43,795 nucleotides of DNA, taken from contig JAHCRH010000005.1 of assembly GCA_020148025.1 (NCBI GenBank), positions 1-43,795 of the forward strand. The letters are read 5' to 3'. This DNA is from Patescibacteria group bacterium (GTDB lineage Bacteria; Patescibacteriota; Minisyncoccia; Minisyncoccales; JAHCRE01). The notes beneath the pieces are model-generated. The model ran no database searches, had not been told where the DNA came from, and saw nothing but the letters and a program-made list of their open reading frames with translations. Made by a program: the position numbers and the translations under genes. Shown here in pieces: positions 15,292 through 23,918 of this stretch (its first letter is position 1; each line of letters opens with the position of its first letter).

Positions 15292-15330
15292 AATATTTAC
15301 CCAGCAGTACAATGCCATTGTCCTACTGGG
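15292..15330 (-). repeat. Palindromic repeat family P4, copy 1, abutting the comF-like start codon
   Basis: Reverse complement ccagtaggacaatggcattgtactgctgggtaaatatt immediately followed by ATG. Confidence 0.6.
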
Positions 15331-15425
15331 TTTACAGTTCTTTCCAAATTGAGTTATAATTAGCTTGAAGATTGTTTTTTAGTTTTAAAGTGTTATTATA
15401 AAAGATGGTCCGGTTCCCTTTTAAA

Positions 15426-16520
15426 ATGGGCTTTAAGAGTTACTTAGGGATAGATGTTGGAACTTCCGGAATAAAAATTGTTCAATTATCACTTCGAAGA
15501 GAAAGAATAAAATTAGAAAAATATGGTGAAGCAACTGTTCGAATTTTTTATAAGGAACCCTTCCGAACTTTTGAGAAAAGTACTCTTTTGCTATCTGATC
15601 GAGATATCGCCCGGGCAATTTTAGCTATTTGTAAAGAGGCAAAAATTTCTGAGAGGAAAGCTATTTTTTCAATCCCCGATTTTACAAGTTTTTTTACCAG
15701 TTTTAATTTACCACCAATGAGCAGAGAAGAAATTTCTCAAGCAGTCAGATTTGAAGCTCGTCATCACATTCCCTTACCTTTAGCTGAAGTGAGTTTAGAC
15801 TGGTCAATAATTGAAGGAGAATTAAGTGCTCGAAAAAAAGTTCCTCTAAAAATCTTGTTGGTGGCTGTGCCCAACAACGTTATTAATCAATATCGCCAAA
15901 TAGTTGTTTTGTCAAATCTTGAACTTAAGGCTTTAGAAGCTGAAGTATTCGGGCTGGTAAGATCTTTAATCGGAGATGATAAAAGGCTAATTGTTTTGCT
16001 AGATATCGGAGCTCAAAGCACAACCTGCAATATCGTTGATCAGGGAATTTTAAAACTTAGTCATAGTTTTGATGTAGCTGGAAATGAATTAACTCAAGTT
16101 TTAGCTAAGGCATTAAATATTGATTATTCAGAAGCAGAAAATTTAAAAAAAACTCATGGCCTAAAATCTTTAATTTCAGGCCCATCTACCGTTAAGAAGA
16201 ATCAAGAGATTCCCTTAATTACCAAGAAGGTTGGAGAGATTTTAAGGCCTTTAATTGATCTAATTTTAACTGAAACAAAAAGAACTTCTCAAAATTTTTA
16301 TCAGGCTAAGGGAAAAAAAGTTCAAAGGATAATTATTTCCGGCGGTTCGGCCTTGCTCCCCGGTCTTAAAGAATATTTTTCCCAGGCCCTTAAAAAAGAA
16401 GTAGAGATTGCCAATCCTTTTTCCAATATTTTATACCCTCCAATTCTCGAAGGGACTTTAAAAAAAATGGGACCCTCTTATGCCATAGCCGTAGGCATGG
16501 CCCTAAGAGGACTCGAGTAG
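15426..16520 (+). CDS. pilM: Type IV pilus assembly protein PilM
   Basis: YLGIDVGTSGIKIVQLS, LDIGAQSTTCNIVDQGIL, IISGGSALLPGLKEYF; upstream ATG at 15405 also possible. Confidence 0.9.
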   Translation: MGFKSYLGIDVGTSGIKIVQLSLRRERIKLEKYGEATVRIFYKEPFRTFEKSTLLLSDRDIARAILAICKEAKISERKAIFSIPDFTSFFTSFNLPPMSREEISQAVRFEARHHIPLPLAEVSLDWSIIEGELSARKKVPLKILLVAVPNNVINQYRQIVVLSNLELKALEAEVFGLVRSLIGDDKRLIVLLDIGAQSTTCNIVDQGILKLSHSFDVAGNELTQVLAKALNIDYSEAENLKKTHGLKSLISGPSTVKKNQEIPLITKKVGEILRPLIDLILTETKRTSQNFYQAKGKKVQRIIISGGSALLPGLKEYFSQALKKEVEIANPFSNILYPPILEGTLKKMGPSYAIAVGMALRGLE

Positions 16521-16586
16521 ATAATAGATAATAGATGATGGGAATCCAAAGTCTAAAATCCAATATCTAAAATCCAGTATCTAAAT
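16518..16586 (+). repeat. Heptanucleotide dyad array filling the pilM-pilN spacer
   Basis: tagataa tagataa tagatga tgggaat ccaaagt ctaaaat ccaatat ctaaaat ccagtat ctaaat-ATG. Confidence 0.8.
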
Positions 16587-17117
16587 ATGGCAATAGAAAT
16601 TATTCCAAAAAAAGAAGTTAAACCTTCTCCGTGGCAAAATACCTTGCTTGGCTTTTTAATTTTTTTATTTTTGATTTCCATTTTAGGTTACTTTGGCTTA
16701 GATTATTTTGTTAAAAAAGCTGATAGGCAACTTCAGGAGCTGAATGAGGAAATAACCAAAGCAAGATCTCCTCAACGAATTGCCCTGGAAAAAGAAGTTT
16801 TAGATTATCAAGAGAAGATCGAAGATTTCTCTTTTTTACTTGCTAACCACCAAAAGAGTTCAAATTTTTTTGATTTTCTTGAAGAAATTACCCACCCTGA
16901 GGTTTTCTTTTCTGAGCTAAATTTGGATACTAAAGAAAATCGAGTTAGACTTTATGGTCAGGCTGAGAGTTTTCAAATCTTGGGTCAACAACTACTAATT
17001 TTTCGAAAAGCCGAATTTATTGACACTTCGAGATTATCAGAAATTAGAATTGGAGAAGAAGGAAAAATCGAGTTCACTTTTGATTTTTCTCTCAATCCAA
17101 AATTGTTTACCCGGTAG
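16587..17117 (+). CDS. pilN: PilN-like fimbrial assembly protein
   Basis: Bitopic protein after pilM, IPKKEVKPSPWQNTLLGFLIFLFLISILGY. Confidence 0.7.
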   Translation: MAIEIIPKKEVKPSPWQNTLLGFLIFLFLISILGYFGLDYFVKKADRQLQELNEEITKARSPQRIALEKEVLDYQEKIEDFSFLLANHQKSSNFFDFLEEITHPEVFFSELNLDTKENRVRLYGQAESFQILGQQLLIFRKAEFIDTSRLSEIRIGEEGKIEFTFDFSLNPKLFTR

Positions 17118-17145
17118 TGAAATCTCTACTGCCGGGTTTTAATAA

Positions 17146-17176
17146 ACCAAGCACGTAAGAAGTTATGTGCTCCGGT
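17146..17176. repeat. Palindromic repeat family P3, copy 2, at the pilO start
   Basis: accaagcacgtaa-gaag-ttatgtgctccggt. Confidence 0.6.
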
Positions 17177-17182
17177 AAATCT

Positions 17183-17740
17183 ATGTCTCGATTAACTTTA
17201 ATTATCATTTGTTTCTTTCTCATTTTATTAATAAGCCTTTTCCTAATCTGGCCAAAATATCAAGAGTTGAGAGCTCTTAAAGTTGAAGTTGAAGAAAAGG
17301 AAACTGAATTCCGATACCTGGAGGAATATTTTTCAAAGCTTAACCAGCTTTCCCAGGAACTTAAAAAATATGAGGCTCAACTTTCAAAAATTGATTTTGC
17401 TCTTCCCTCCGACTCTTCTTTGACTTTACTTTCTTTAATGAATTTTCTTCAAAAAGCAAGTTCCCAAAACGGTTTAGTTTTTAAAGAATTTAGTTCATTT
17501 TCGATAATTTTACCAAAACCACTAGCTGAAATTTCTAGTCCTCAAGAATCTCAACTTCCTTCCGGGATCAAAGAAATCTATCTTAATTTTGAAGTTGCTG
17601 GTTCTTATTCTGCTTTGAAAAATTTCCTTAATACCTTAGAAAAAAGTGCCAAACTTATCGAGGTGGAAGATGTCTCTTTTTCTTTTGGAGAGGAAGAGAT
17701 TTTTTCTTTTGGTTTAAAAATAAAAACTCACTCTTATTAA
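17183..17740 (+). CDS. pilO: PilO-like pilus assembly protein
   Basis: Bitopic, coiled coil, position after pilN; upstream ATG 17165 lies within the P3 palindrome. Confidence 0.65.
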   Translation: MSRLTLIIICFFLILLISLFLIWPKYQELRALKVEVEEKETEFRYLEEYFSKLNQLSQELKKYEAQLSKIDFALPSDSSLTLLSLMNFLQKASSQNGLVFKEFSSFSIILPKPLAEISSPQESQLPSGIKEIYLNFEVAGSYSALKNFLNTLEKSAKLIEVEDVSFSFGEEEIFSFGLKIKTHSY

Positions 17741-17747
17741 AAGATCT

Positions 17748-18017
17748 ATGGTTCTTACTTTTATCGAACCCAAAAAAAGGCAGAAATATCTAATTTTTAT
17801 CTTAATTGTGGTGATTTTTGGAATTGTTTTTCTAATCTGGAATTATTTTTTAGCAAAACCCCAGCCTCCTTCTTTTAAACATCTGCCACCACCTGAGATA
17901 AAAATAAATTTTGAAATATTAAAAAGTCCAATTCTGGATGAACTCCAGTTATTTGAAGAAATCTCTCCTTTTGAAGAAGAAATCGGTCGAGAAAATCCCT
18001 TTATACCCTATGAATAG
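17748..18017 (+). CDS. Small bitopic protein in the PilP position
   Basis: One TM, Pro-rich tail, between pilO and pilB. Confidence 0.45.
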   Translation: MVLTFIEPKKRQKYLIFILIVVIFGIVFLIWNYFLAKPQPPSFKHLPPPEIKINFEILKSPILDELQLFEEISPFEEEIGRENPFIPYE

Positions 18018-18097
18018 ATATTAGATGCTGGATATTAGATAGTAGATAATATTAAAAAGAGTCCAAAATCTAACACCTAATATCTAAAATCTAAGTT
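18015..18097 (+). repeat. Heptanucleotide dyad array filling the spacer before pilB
   Basis: tagatat tagatgc tggatat tagatag tagataa ... taacacc taatatc taaaatc taagtt-ATG. Confidence 0.8.
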
Positions 18098-19825
18098 ATG
18101 ACATTAGTTCAACAATTGGTTCAAAAAAAGATTTTAGATAAAGAAAAAGCCGCTTCTTTAGAGTTTGAGATTAAAAGCTCAGGAAGAAAAGAAGAAGAGG
18201 TAATTTTAGGAAAAAAAATAGTTTCTGAGAGTTTTTTATTTAAGTTAAAGAGCGAAAATCTTAAAATACCATTAAAAGAAGTTCTTCCAGAAGATGTACC
18301 TTTTAAAGTCTTAGAGCGAATCCCTGAGGAATCAGCCAAGTATTACAAAATGATACCCATCGGTAAAAGAGATGATCTTTTGGAAGCTGGAATGATCTAT
18401 CCAGAAGATTTAAAAGCTCAAGAAGCTCTTAAATTTTTAACCCGTCAGGAAAAATTGTCTTATAAAGTTTTCTTAATTACCCCCACTACTTTTAATAATC
18501 TCTTAAGGCAATACCGAACTTTAAAAAAAGAAGTCACTAAGGCTTTGGAGGAGTTAGAAGAAGAAATGAAAGGGGAGAAGGTTAAGGTCAAACCCTTGGC
18601 TGCTGCCGAATTTGAGAGGTTAGTCGAAGAGGCTCCGATTTCTAAGGTGGTGGCCGTGATGTTAAGACACGCGGTGGAGGGAAGGGCTTCTGATGTTCAT
18701 ATCGAACCAACCAGAGATAGATTAAAAATTCGCTTTCGTTTAGACGGAGTCTTACACTCCTCTCTTCTTTTGCCTCTTAGAATTCATCAAGCAGTGGTAG
18801 CCAGGGTAAAAATTCTGTCTAATATGAAAATTGATGAGATGAGAGTACCCCAAGATGGTAGATTTTCTACCAAAATTGATGGCAAGGACATTGATTTTCG
18901 AGTTTCTACCTTTCCAACCACTGAAGGAGAAAAAGTGGCGATTAGAGTTTTAGATCCTTCAAAAGGGATATTAAGCTTAGAAGAATTGGGAATGATTGGT
19001 AGAAATCTTAGGGCGATGAAAGAGGCAGTAAAAAAACCCTACGGTATGATTTTAGCCACCGGCCCCACTGGGGCAGGGAAAACCACTACCCTGTATGCAG
19101 TTTTAAAAATTTTAAATCAGGAGGGAGTAAATATTGTTGCTTTAGAGGATCCGGTCGAATATTACATCGAAGGAGTTAATCAGTCTCAGATGAGACCAGA
19201 CATCGGTTATACTTTTGCCACCGGCTTACGGCATGTTGTCAGGCAGGATCCTGACATTATTATGGTTGGAGAAATCCGAGACGAGGAAACAGCTTCCTTA
19301 GCCACCCACGCTGCTTTAACTGGTCATGTTGTTTTATCTACTTTGCATACCACCAATGCTTTAGGAACGATCCCTCGACTTGTTGATTTGGGAATTCAGT
19401 CCTATTTAATTCCTCCCACTTTGAGCATCTCTTTAGCCCAGAGATTGGTTAGGAAATTGTGTCCAGAATGTAAAAAGAAAATCAAACCAAAACCAAAAAT
19501 CAGAGATTTAATTTTAAGAGGAATTGAGTCTTTTCCTCCTGAAGCCAAAAAAAATTTTAAAATTTCAAAAGACTTTTCAATTTTTGAGCCTAAGGGTTGT
19601 AAAAAATGTCGTTTTGAGGGTTATTCTGGTCGAATTGGGCTTTTTGAAGTTTTAGAAATGACCGATAGCCTTTCTGAGTTGATCTTCAAAGAGCCTTCAG
19701 AAGTTAAGATTGCTGAAGAAGCTAAAAATCAGGGAATGGTTACAATGAAACAAGACGGTATCTTAAAAGTTTTAGATGGTATCACTTCAATTGAGGAGGT
19801 TTTGAGAGTGGCAGAGGAAAAATAA
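18098..19825 (+). CDS. pilB: Type IV pilus assembly ATPase PilB/GspE
   Basis: ATGPTGAGKTTTLYA Walker A, DPDIIMVGEIRDEETA, CPECKKK...CKKCRFEGYSGRIGLFEVLE. Confidence 0.95.
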   Translation: MTLVQQLVQKKILDKEKAASLEFEIKSSGRKEEEVILGKKIVSESFLFKLKSENLKIPLKEVLPEDVPFKVLERIPEESAKYYKMIPIGKRDDLLEAGMIYPEDLKAQEALKFLTRQEKLSYKVFLITPTTFNNLLRQYRTLKKEVTKALEELEEEMKGEKVKVKPLAAAEFERLVEEAPISKVVAVMLRHAVEGRASDVHIEPTRDRLKIRFRLDGVLHSSLLLPLRIHQAVVARVKILSNMKIDEMRVPQDGRFSTKIDGKDIDFRVSTFPTTEGEKVAIRVLDPSKGILSLEELGMIGRNLRAMKEAVKKPYGMILATGPTGAGKTTTLYAVLKILNQEGVNIVALEDPVEYYIEGVNQSQMRPDIGYTFATGLRHVVRQDPDIIMVGEIRDEETASLATHAALTGHVVLSTLHTTNALGTIPRLVDLGIQSYLIPPTLSISLAQRLVRKLCPECKKKIKPKPKIRDLILRGIESFPPEAKKNFKISKDFSIFEPKGCKKCRFEGYSGRIGLFEVLEMTDSLSELIFKEPSEVKIAEEAKNQGMVTMKQDGILKVLDGITSIEEVLRVAEEK

Positions 19826-19828
19826 ACT

Positions 19829-20194
19829 ATGAAACAAATTTTATTGGTTGAGGACGATCCATTTGTAATTGATATTTACACCACTAAATTAAAAGAGGCT
19901 GGATTTTTTATTGAGATAGCCGAAGATGGCGAAGAGGCTTTAAGGAAAATAAAAGAAAAGAAACCCGACCTTTTAGTTTTAGATATTGTTTTGCCTAACA
20001 TTGATGGCTGGGAACTCCTTGAAAAAATTAGAACCGAATTAGGTTTTGAAGATTTAAAAGTAGTTGTTCTTTCCAATCTCAGCCAAAAAAGCGAGGTAGA
20101 AAAAAGTTTAAAATTTGGAGTAATAAAATATTTTATTAAAGCTCATTTTACTCCAAGCGAAGTGGTTGAAGAAATAAAGAAAATATTAGGATAA
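19829..20194 (+). CDS. Stand-alone response-regulator receiver (CheY-like)
   Basis: ILLVEDDPFVIDIYTTKLKEAGF...DLLVLDIVLPNIDGWELL...VVVLSNLS...FIKAHFTPSEVVEEI. Confidence 0.9.
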   Translation: MKQILLVEDDPFVIDIYTTKLKEAGFFIEIAEDGEEALRKIKEKKPDLLVLDIVLPNIDGWELLEKIRTELGFEDLKVVVLSNLSQKSEVEKSLKFGVIKYFIKAHFTPSEVVEEIKKILG

Positions 20195-20196
20195 CC

Positions 20197-21270
20197 TTGA
20201 TTATGAACTATTCTTCTCAACTTAGGGAACTATTAAATTTTACCATCCAAGAGAAAGCTTCTGATTTACATATTTCAGTTGGTCACCCTCCGGTTTTAAG
20301 GATAACTGGCCGGCTTGTTCCTTTAATTAAATTTAAAAAAATTAATCCTGAAGATTCTCAGGGGCTAGCCTTTGCATTAATGACAGAAGAACAAAGAGAA
20401 AGATTTCTTCAGAAAAAAGAAATCGATTTTTCTTATAATTTTGAAGGAAGAGCAAGATTTAGAATTAATATTTTTTTTGCAAGTGGAAATATCTCTTCTG
20501 CTCTTCGTCTCATTCCGGCCAAAATTCCGACTATTGAAAAATTAAATCTTCCTTCAATTCTCCATCGATTTACCAAGCCCTCTCAGGGATTTATTTTGAT
20601 TACCGGTCCCTCATCTCATGGAAAATCCACAACCCTAGCGGCTCTACTTGATGAAATAAATCATACCAGAAGTAATCATATAATTACTATTGAGGACCCA
20701 ATCGAATACGTTTTTGAAGATGACCGTTGTATTATTGACCAAAGAGAAGTTTATCAAGATACAATCTCTTTTGCCCAGGCTTTAAGATCAACTTTTCGTC
20801 AAGACCCCGATGTAATTATGGTGGGAGAAATGAGAGATTTAGAAACCATGGCTACCGCTATTTCTGCTGCTGAAACCGGGCATTTGATTTTTGCCACTTT
20901 ACATACCAATTCAGCTGCCCAGACCATCCATCGAATTGTTGATTCTTTCCCCCCACAACAACAAAATCAAATTAGAACCCAATTATCTACCTCTCTTTTG
21001 GGAGTAATTTCCCAAAGATTAATTCCCAGAACTAAAGGGGGTTTGATACCTACTTGTGAAATAATGCTTAATACTTCAGCTGTGGCTAATTTGATTCGGG
21101 AAAATAAAATTCATGAATTGCCCCTGGTCATCGAGACCTCAGCTGAAGCCGGAATGGTTTCTTTAAATAGGTCTTTAGCCGATTTAGTCAGGGCAAAAGA
21201 AATCTCTTTCGAAAATGCCTTACTTTATTCTCTTAATCCAGCTGAACTAAAAAAACTTCTTAGATACTAA
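20197..21270 (+). CDS. pilT: Twitching motility ATPase PilT
   Basis: ITGPSSHGKSTTLAALLD, RQDPDVIMVGEMRDLETM, ATLHTNSAAQTIHRIVD. Confidence 0.95.
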   Translation: MIMNYSSQLRELLNFTIQEKASDLHISVGHPPVLRITGRLVPLIKFKKINPEDSQGLAFALMTEEQRERFLQKKEIDFSYNFEGRARFRINIFFASGNISSALRLIPAKIPTIEKLNLPSILHRFTKPSQGFILITGPSSHGKSTTLAALLDEINHTRSNHIITIEDPIEYVFEDDRCIIDQREVYQDTISFAQALRSTFRQDPDVIMVGEMRDLETMATAISAAETGHLIFATLHTNSAAQTIHRIVDSFPPQQQNQIRTQLSTSLLGVISQRLIPRTKGGLIPTCEIMLNTSAVANLIRENKIHELPLVIETSAEAGMVSLNRSLADLVRAKEISFENALLYSLNPAELKKLLRY

Positions 21271-21321
21271 ATTTTTGACGGTTGCCCCGCACCAGAAACT
21301 TTGTTTCGGTACGGGACTAGT

Positions 21322-21349
21322 CCAGCACCGAGTTTTGCTCTGGTGCTGG
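21322..21349. repeat. Palindromic repeat family P2, copy 1
   Basis: ccagcacc-gagttttgctct-ggtgctgg. Confidence 0.6.
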
Positions 21350-21381
21350 GGATACCTTTTATAAAGGAGTCCAAGAAAAAT

Positions 21382-22593
21382 ATGAGATTTAATTATCAGG
21401 CCAGAACTAAAACTGGTTCACCTCAGGCCGGAACAGTTGAGGCTTCTTCCAGAGAGGCAGCTGTAGCTCTTTTGGAAAAATATGGGCTTTATGTCACTTC
21501 TTTAGAAAGAACAACAGCAGTACCAGTTTTTTTTAGAAAAATAAAGCTTTTCCAGAGAATTTCCTCAGGCGAGATAGTCGGTTTTTCTAGACAACTAGCC
21601 ATTATGTTTAGATCGAGAATTCCAATCGTAGAGATTTTTTATACCCTGGCTAAACAGACCAAAAATCCACTTTTTAAAGAAAAAATTGTTCAAATTGCTG
21701 AAGATGTAGAGGGAGGAGTTTCTCTTTCTTCCACCTTGACTAAGCATCCCAAAATTTTTAGTCAATTTTACGTCAGTATGGTTAAATCTGGCGAGGTTTC
21801 TGGAGAACTTGCAGAAGTTTTAGATTATTTAGCTGACCATTTGGAAAGAGAAAAAGATTTCCATTCAAAAATGACTGGAGCAATGATTTATCCTGCCATG
21901 GTTTTAATAGTTGTCTTAGTCGTGATTTTAGCCATGACTCTTTTCGTTATTCCCCAATTAGGAGAAATGATAAGGGAAATGGAAATGGAAATTCCTCTTA
22001 TGACTGAACTTGTTTTGGGTTTTTCTGATCTTTTGAAAAAATGGGGAATATTTTTTCTTATCGGTGTTGTTATTTTGATATTTCCCTTTTTCCGATTTTT
22101 AAAAACTAAAGAGGGAAAGAAAGCTTTTGCTAAGTTTTCCTTGAAAATTCCTATACTGGGTGGCTTTTTGAAAAAAGTTTACCTTACTCGTTTTGCTGAG
22201 AATTTATCAACCTTAATTTCCGGAGGCTTGCCAATTGCCCGGGCTTTAGAAATCACCGCTGATATAGTTGGAAATGATGTTTACAGAACCATCATTTTGA
22301 GAACTCGAGATGGAGTAAGAAGAGGAGAGACGATATCTTCTATTTTAGAGGGGTATCCTGAAGTTATCCCTCCTTTGTTTACCCAAATGACCTTAGTTGG
22401 AGAAAAGGCTGGTCGAGTAAGTCCGGCCCTAATGAGTATTGTTGGTTTTTACAAAAAAGATGTTGACCGAACTCTTGATAATTTCGTCAGTTTTCTTGAA
22501 CCCCTTTTAATTATTTTCTTGGGAGTAGTAGTTGCCGGATTAATGATTAGTGTTTTAATGCCGATCTATCAAGTTGCTTTGGGGGGATTCTGA
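21382..22593 (+). CDS. pilC: Type IV pilus inner membrane platform protein PilC/GspF
   Basis: FNYQARTKTGSPQAGTVEA, FSRQLAIMFRSRIPIVEIF, GVRRGETISSIL...LPIYQVALGGF; aaggag 12-13 nt before ATG 21382. Confidence 0.9.
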   Translation: MRFNYQARTKTGSPQAGTVEASSREAAVALLEKYGLYVTSLERTTAVPVFFRKIKLFQRISSGEIVGFSRQLAIMFRSRIPIVEIFYTLAKQTKNPLFKEKIVQIAEDVEGGVSLSSTLTKHPKIFSQFYVSMVKSGEVSGELAEVLDYLADHLEREKDFHSKMTGAMIYPAMVLIVVLVVILAMTLFVIPQLGEMIREMEMEIPLMTELVLGFSDLLKKWGIFFLIGVVILIFPFFRFLKTKEGKKAFAKFSLKIPILGGFLKKVYLTRFAENLSTLISGGLPIARALEITADIVGNDVYRTIILRTRDGVRRGETISSILEGYPEVIPPLFTQMTLVGEKAGRVSPALMSIVGFYKKDVDRTLDNFVSFLEPLLIIFLGVVVAGLMISVLMPIYQVALGGF

Positions 22594-22627
22594 TATTAGA
22601 TATTAGATATTAGATTGTTCAAAAAGA

Positions 22628-22675
22628 GGGGGTGTCCCCACCTTTTCGCAGTTGCGCAAAAGGAGGGGGTTTCGC
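22628..22675. repeat. Compound palindrome downstream of pilC
   Basis: ggggtgtcccc followed by ccttttcgca-gt-tgcgcaaaagg (one bulge) in AT-rich spacer. Confidence 0.5.
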
Positions 22676-22763
22676 TCCGCTCAATTTATCCACACCTTGA
22701 CTTGATAAAAATTTGCTATAATAAAAAATAACCCACTTAAAGGGTTAAGATAAAAAATTAAAA

Positions 22764-22845
22764 GGTCGAATCCCCCACTAACTTTGTCCTTTTAAAGAAA
22801 GAATAAAAAATAGTCTTCTCTTGGGACAAAGTTAGTGGGGGAGAA
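22764..22845 (+). promoter_or_regulatory. Inverted-repeat leader element, copy B (18-bp perfect arms 22772-22789 / 22824-22841)
   Basis: ggtcgaatCCCCCACTAACTTTGTCC ... GGACAAAGTTAGTGGGGGagaat; 37 nt before ATG at 22879. Confidence 0.75.
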
Positions 22846-22878
22846 TGATAATTTAATAATACATAATTAAGAACTAAA

Positions 22879-23301
22879 ATGAATAAAAAAGGTTTTACCT
22901 TAATCGAGCTTCTGGTGGTTATTGCCATCATTGGAATTTTAGCTTCTATTGTTTTGGTTAGTTTGGGTGGTGCAAGAGACAGAGCCAAAGATGCCAGGAT
23001 AACAGCTGCTTTGGGACAACTACGAAGCGTAGGTGAGATTTTCTACAACGATAACAATACTTATACCGGTTTAGATGCAGATTCTGATGAAGACACACTC
23101 GCAGCCGATATTGCCGGTCAGGGAGGGACATATACCATCCTAATAGATGCTGATGGGGGTGGTTTTTGTGCTGCCTCTTCGTTGAATACGGGCGGTTATT
23201 GGTGTGTTGATAGTGGATTAAAGTCTGCAAAAGATGCTGATGGAACGCTTACTAACTGTGTTGCTGCTTGTAGTGTAGCCAATACCTGTGCCTGTGACTA
23301 G
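22879..23301 (+). CDS. Type IV pilin (prepilin)
   Basis: MNKKGFTLIELLVVIAIIGILASIVLVSLGGARDRAKD class III leader. Confidence 0.9.
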   Translation: MNKKGFTLIELLVVIAIIGILASIVLVSLGGARDRAKDARITAALGQLRSVGEIFYNDNNTYTGLDADSDEDTLAADIAGQGGTYTILIDADGGGFCAASSLNTGGYWCVDSGLKSAKDADGTLTNCVAACSVANTCACD

Positions 23302-23347
23302 AATTTAATTTTATTGATGGGTTAGAGTCGCTGGATCTGAATATACA

Positions 23348-23845
23348 ATGCTAGTTTTTCTTAAAAAATCTAAGAATTTTCTTTTATTTAGAAACCAACG
23401 ATTTTTAACTGGTTTTACTCTAATTGAACTTTTGGTAGTTGTGGCTATTATTGGACTTTTAGCTTCTATGGTTTCAGTTGTTGCCAGAGAGGCTCGAAAT
23501 AGGGGTAAAGATACAAAAATTCAGACCAGTTTATCGCAAGTCAGATTTGAAGCCGCCTTGATTTATAATAGAGATGAGAGCTATGAAGATCTCTGTTGTA
23601 CTGCTGCTACTGTTCCTCCTTGTGGCGATTTTAATACCCTTAATAACAATAATGATAATCTTAGGATAATAGAAGACGAAGCCAGAAAATATAGTGATTC
23701 TGATCCAGATTGCTATGTTAGCGCTGATGGTGATTCTTATTGCGTTCAGTCCCCCTTAGTCACAGGAGATTCCTATTGTTTAGATTCGACTGGATATGCC
23801 GGAACAATCGCCAATTGTGCTGCCGGAAATATTAGTTGTCATTAG
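23348..23845 (+). CDS. Type IV pilin-like prepilin
   Basis: GFTLIELLVVVAIIGLLASMVSVVAREARNRGKD. Confidence 0.85.
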   Translation: MLVFLKKSKNFLLFRNQRFLTGFTLIELLVVVAIIGLLASMVSVVAREARNRGKDTKIQTSLSQVRFEAALIYNRDESYEDLCCTAATVPPCGDFNTLNNNNDNLRIIEDEARKYSDSDPDCYVSADGDSYCVQSPLVTGDSYCLDSTGYAGTIANCAAGNISCH

Positions 23846-23866
23846 TTGCCTTCTATAATTATAAAA

Positions 23867-23890
23867 ATGGGGCTTCGCCCCATTTTTTGT
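23867..23890 (+). terminator. Intrinsic terminator
   Basis: aatgggg-cttcg-ccccatt-ttttg. Confidence 0.8.
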
Positions 23891-23918
23891 TTGGCAATAA
23901 ATCGGATATAATAAAAAA

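Noticed and set aside
22758-23230. Minus-strand ORFs 22758..22988 and 22958..23230
   Set aside because: Antisense to element B and the pilin gene; no domain-like composition.
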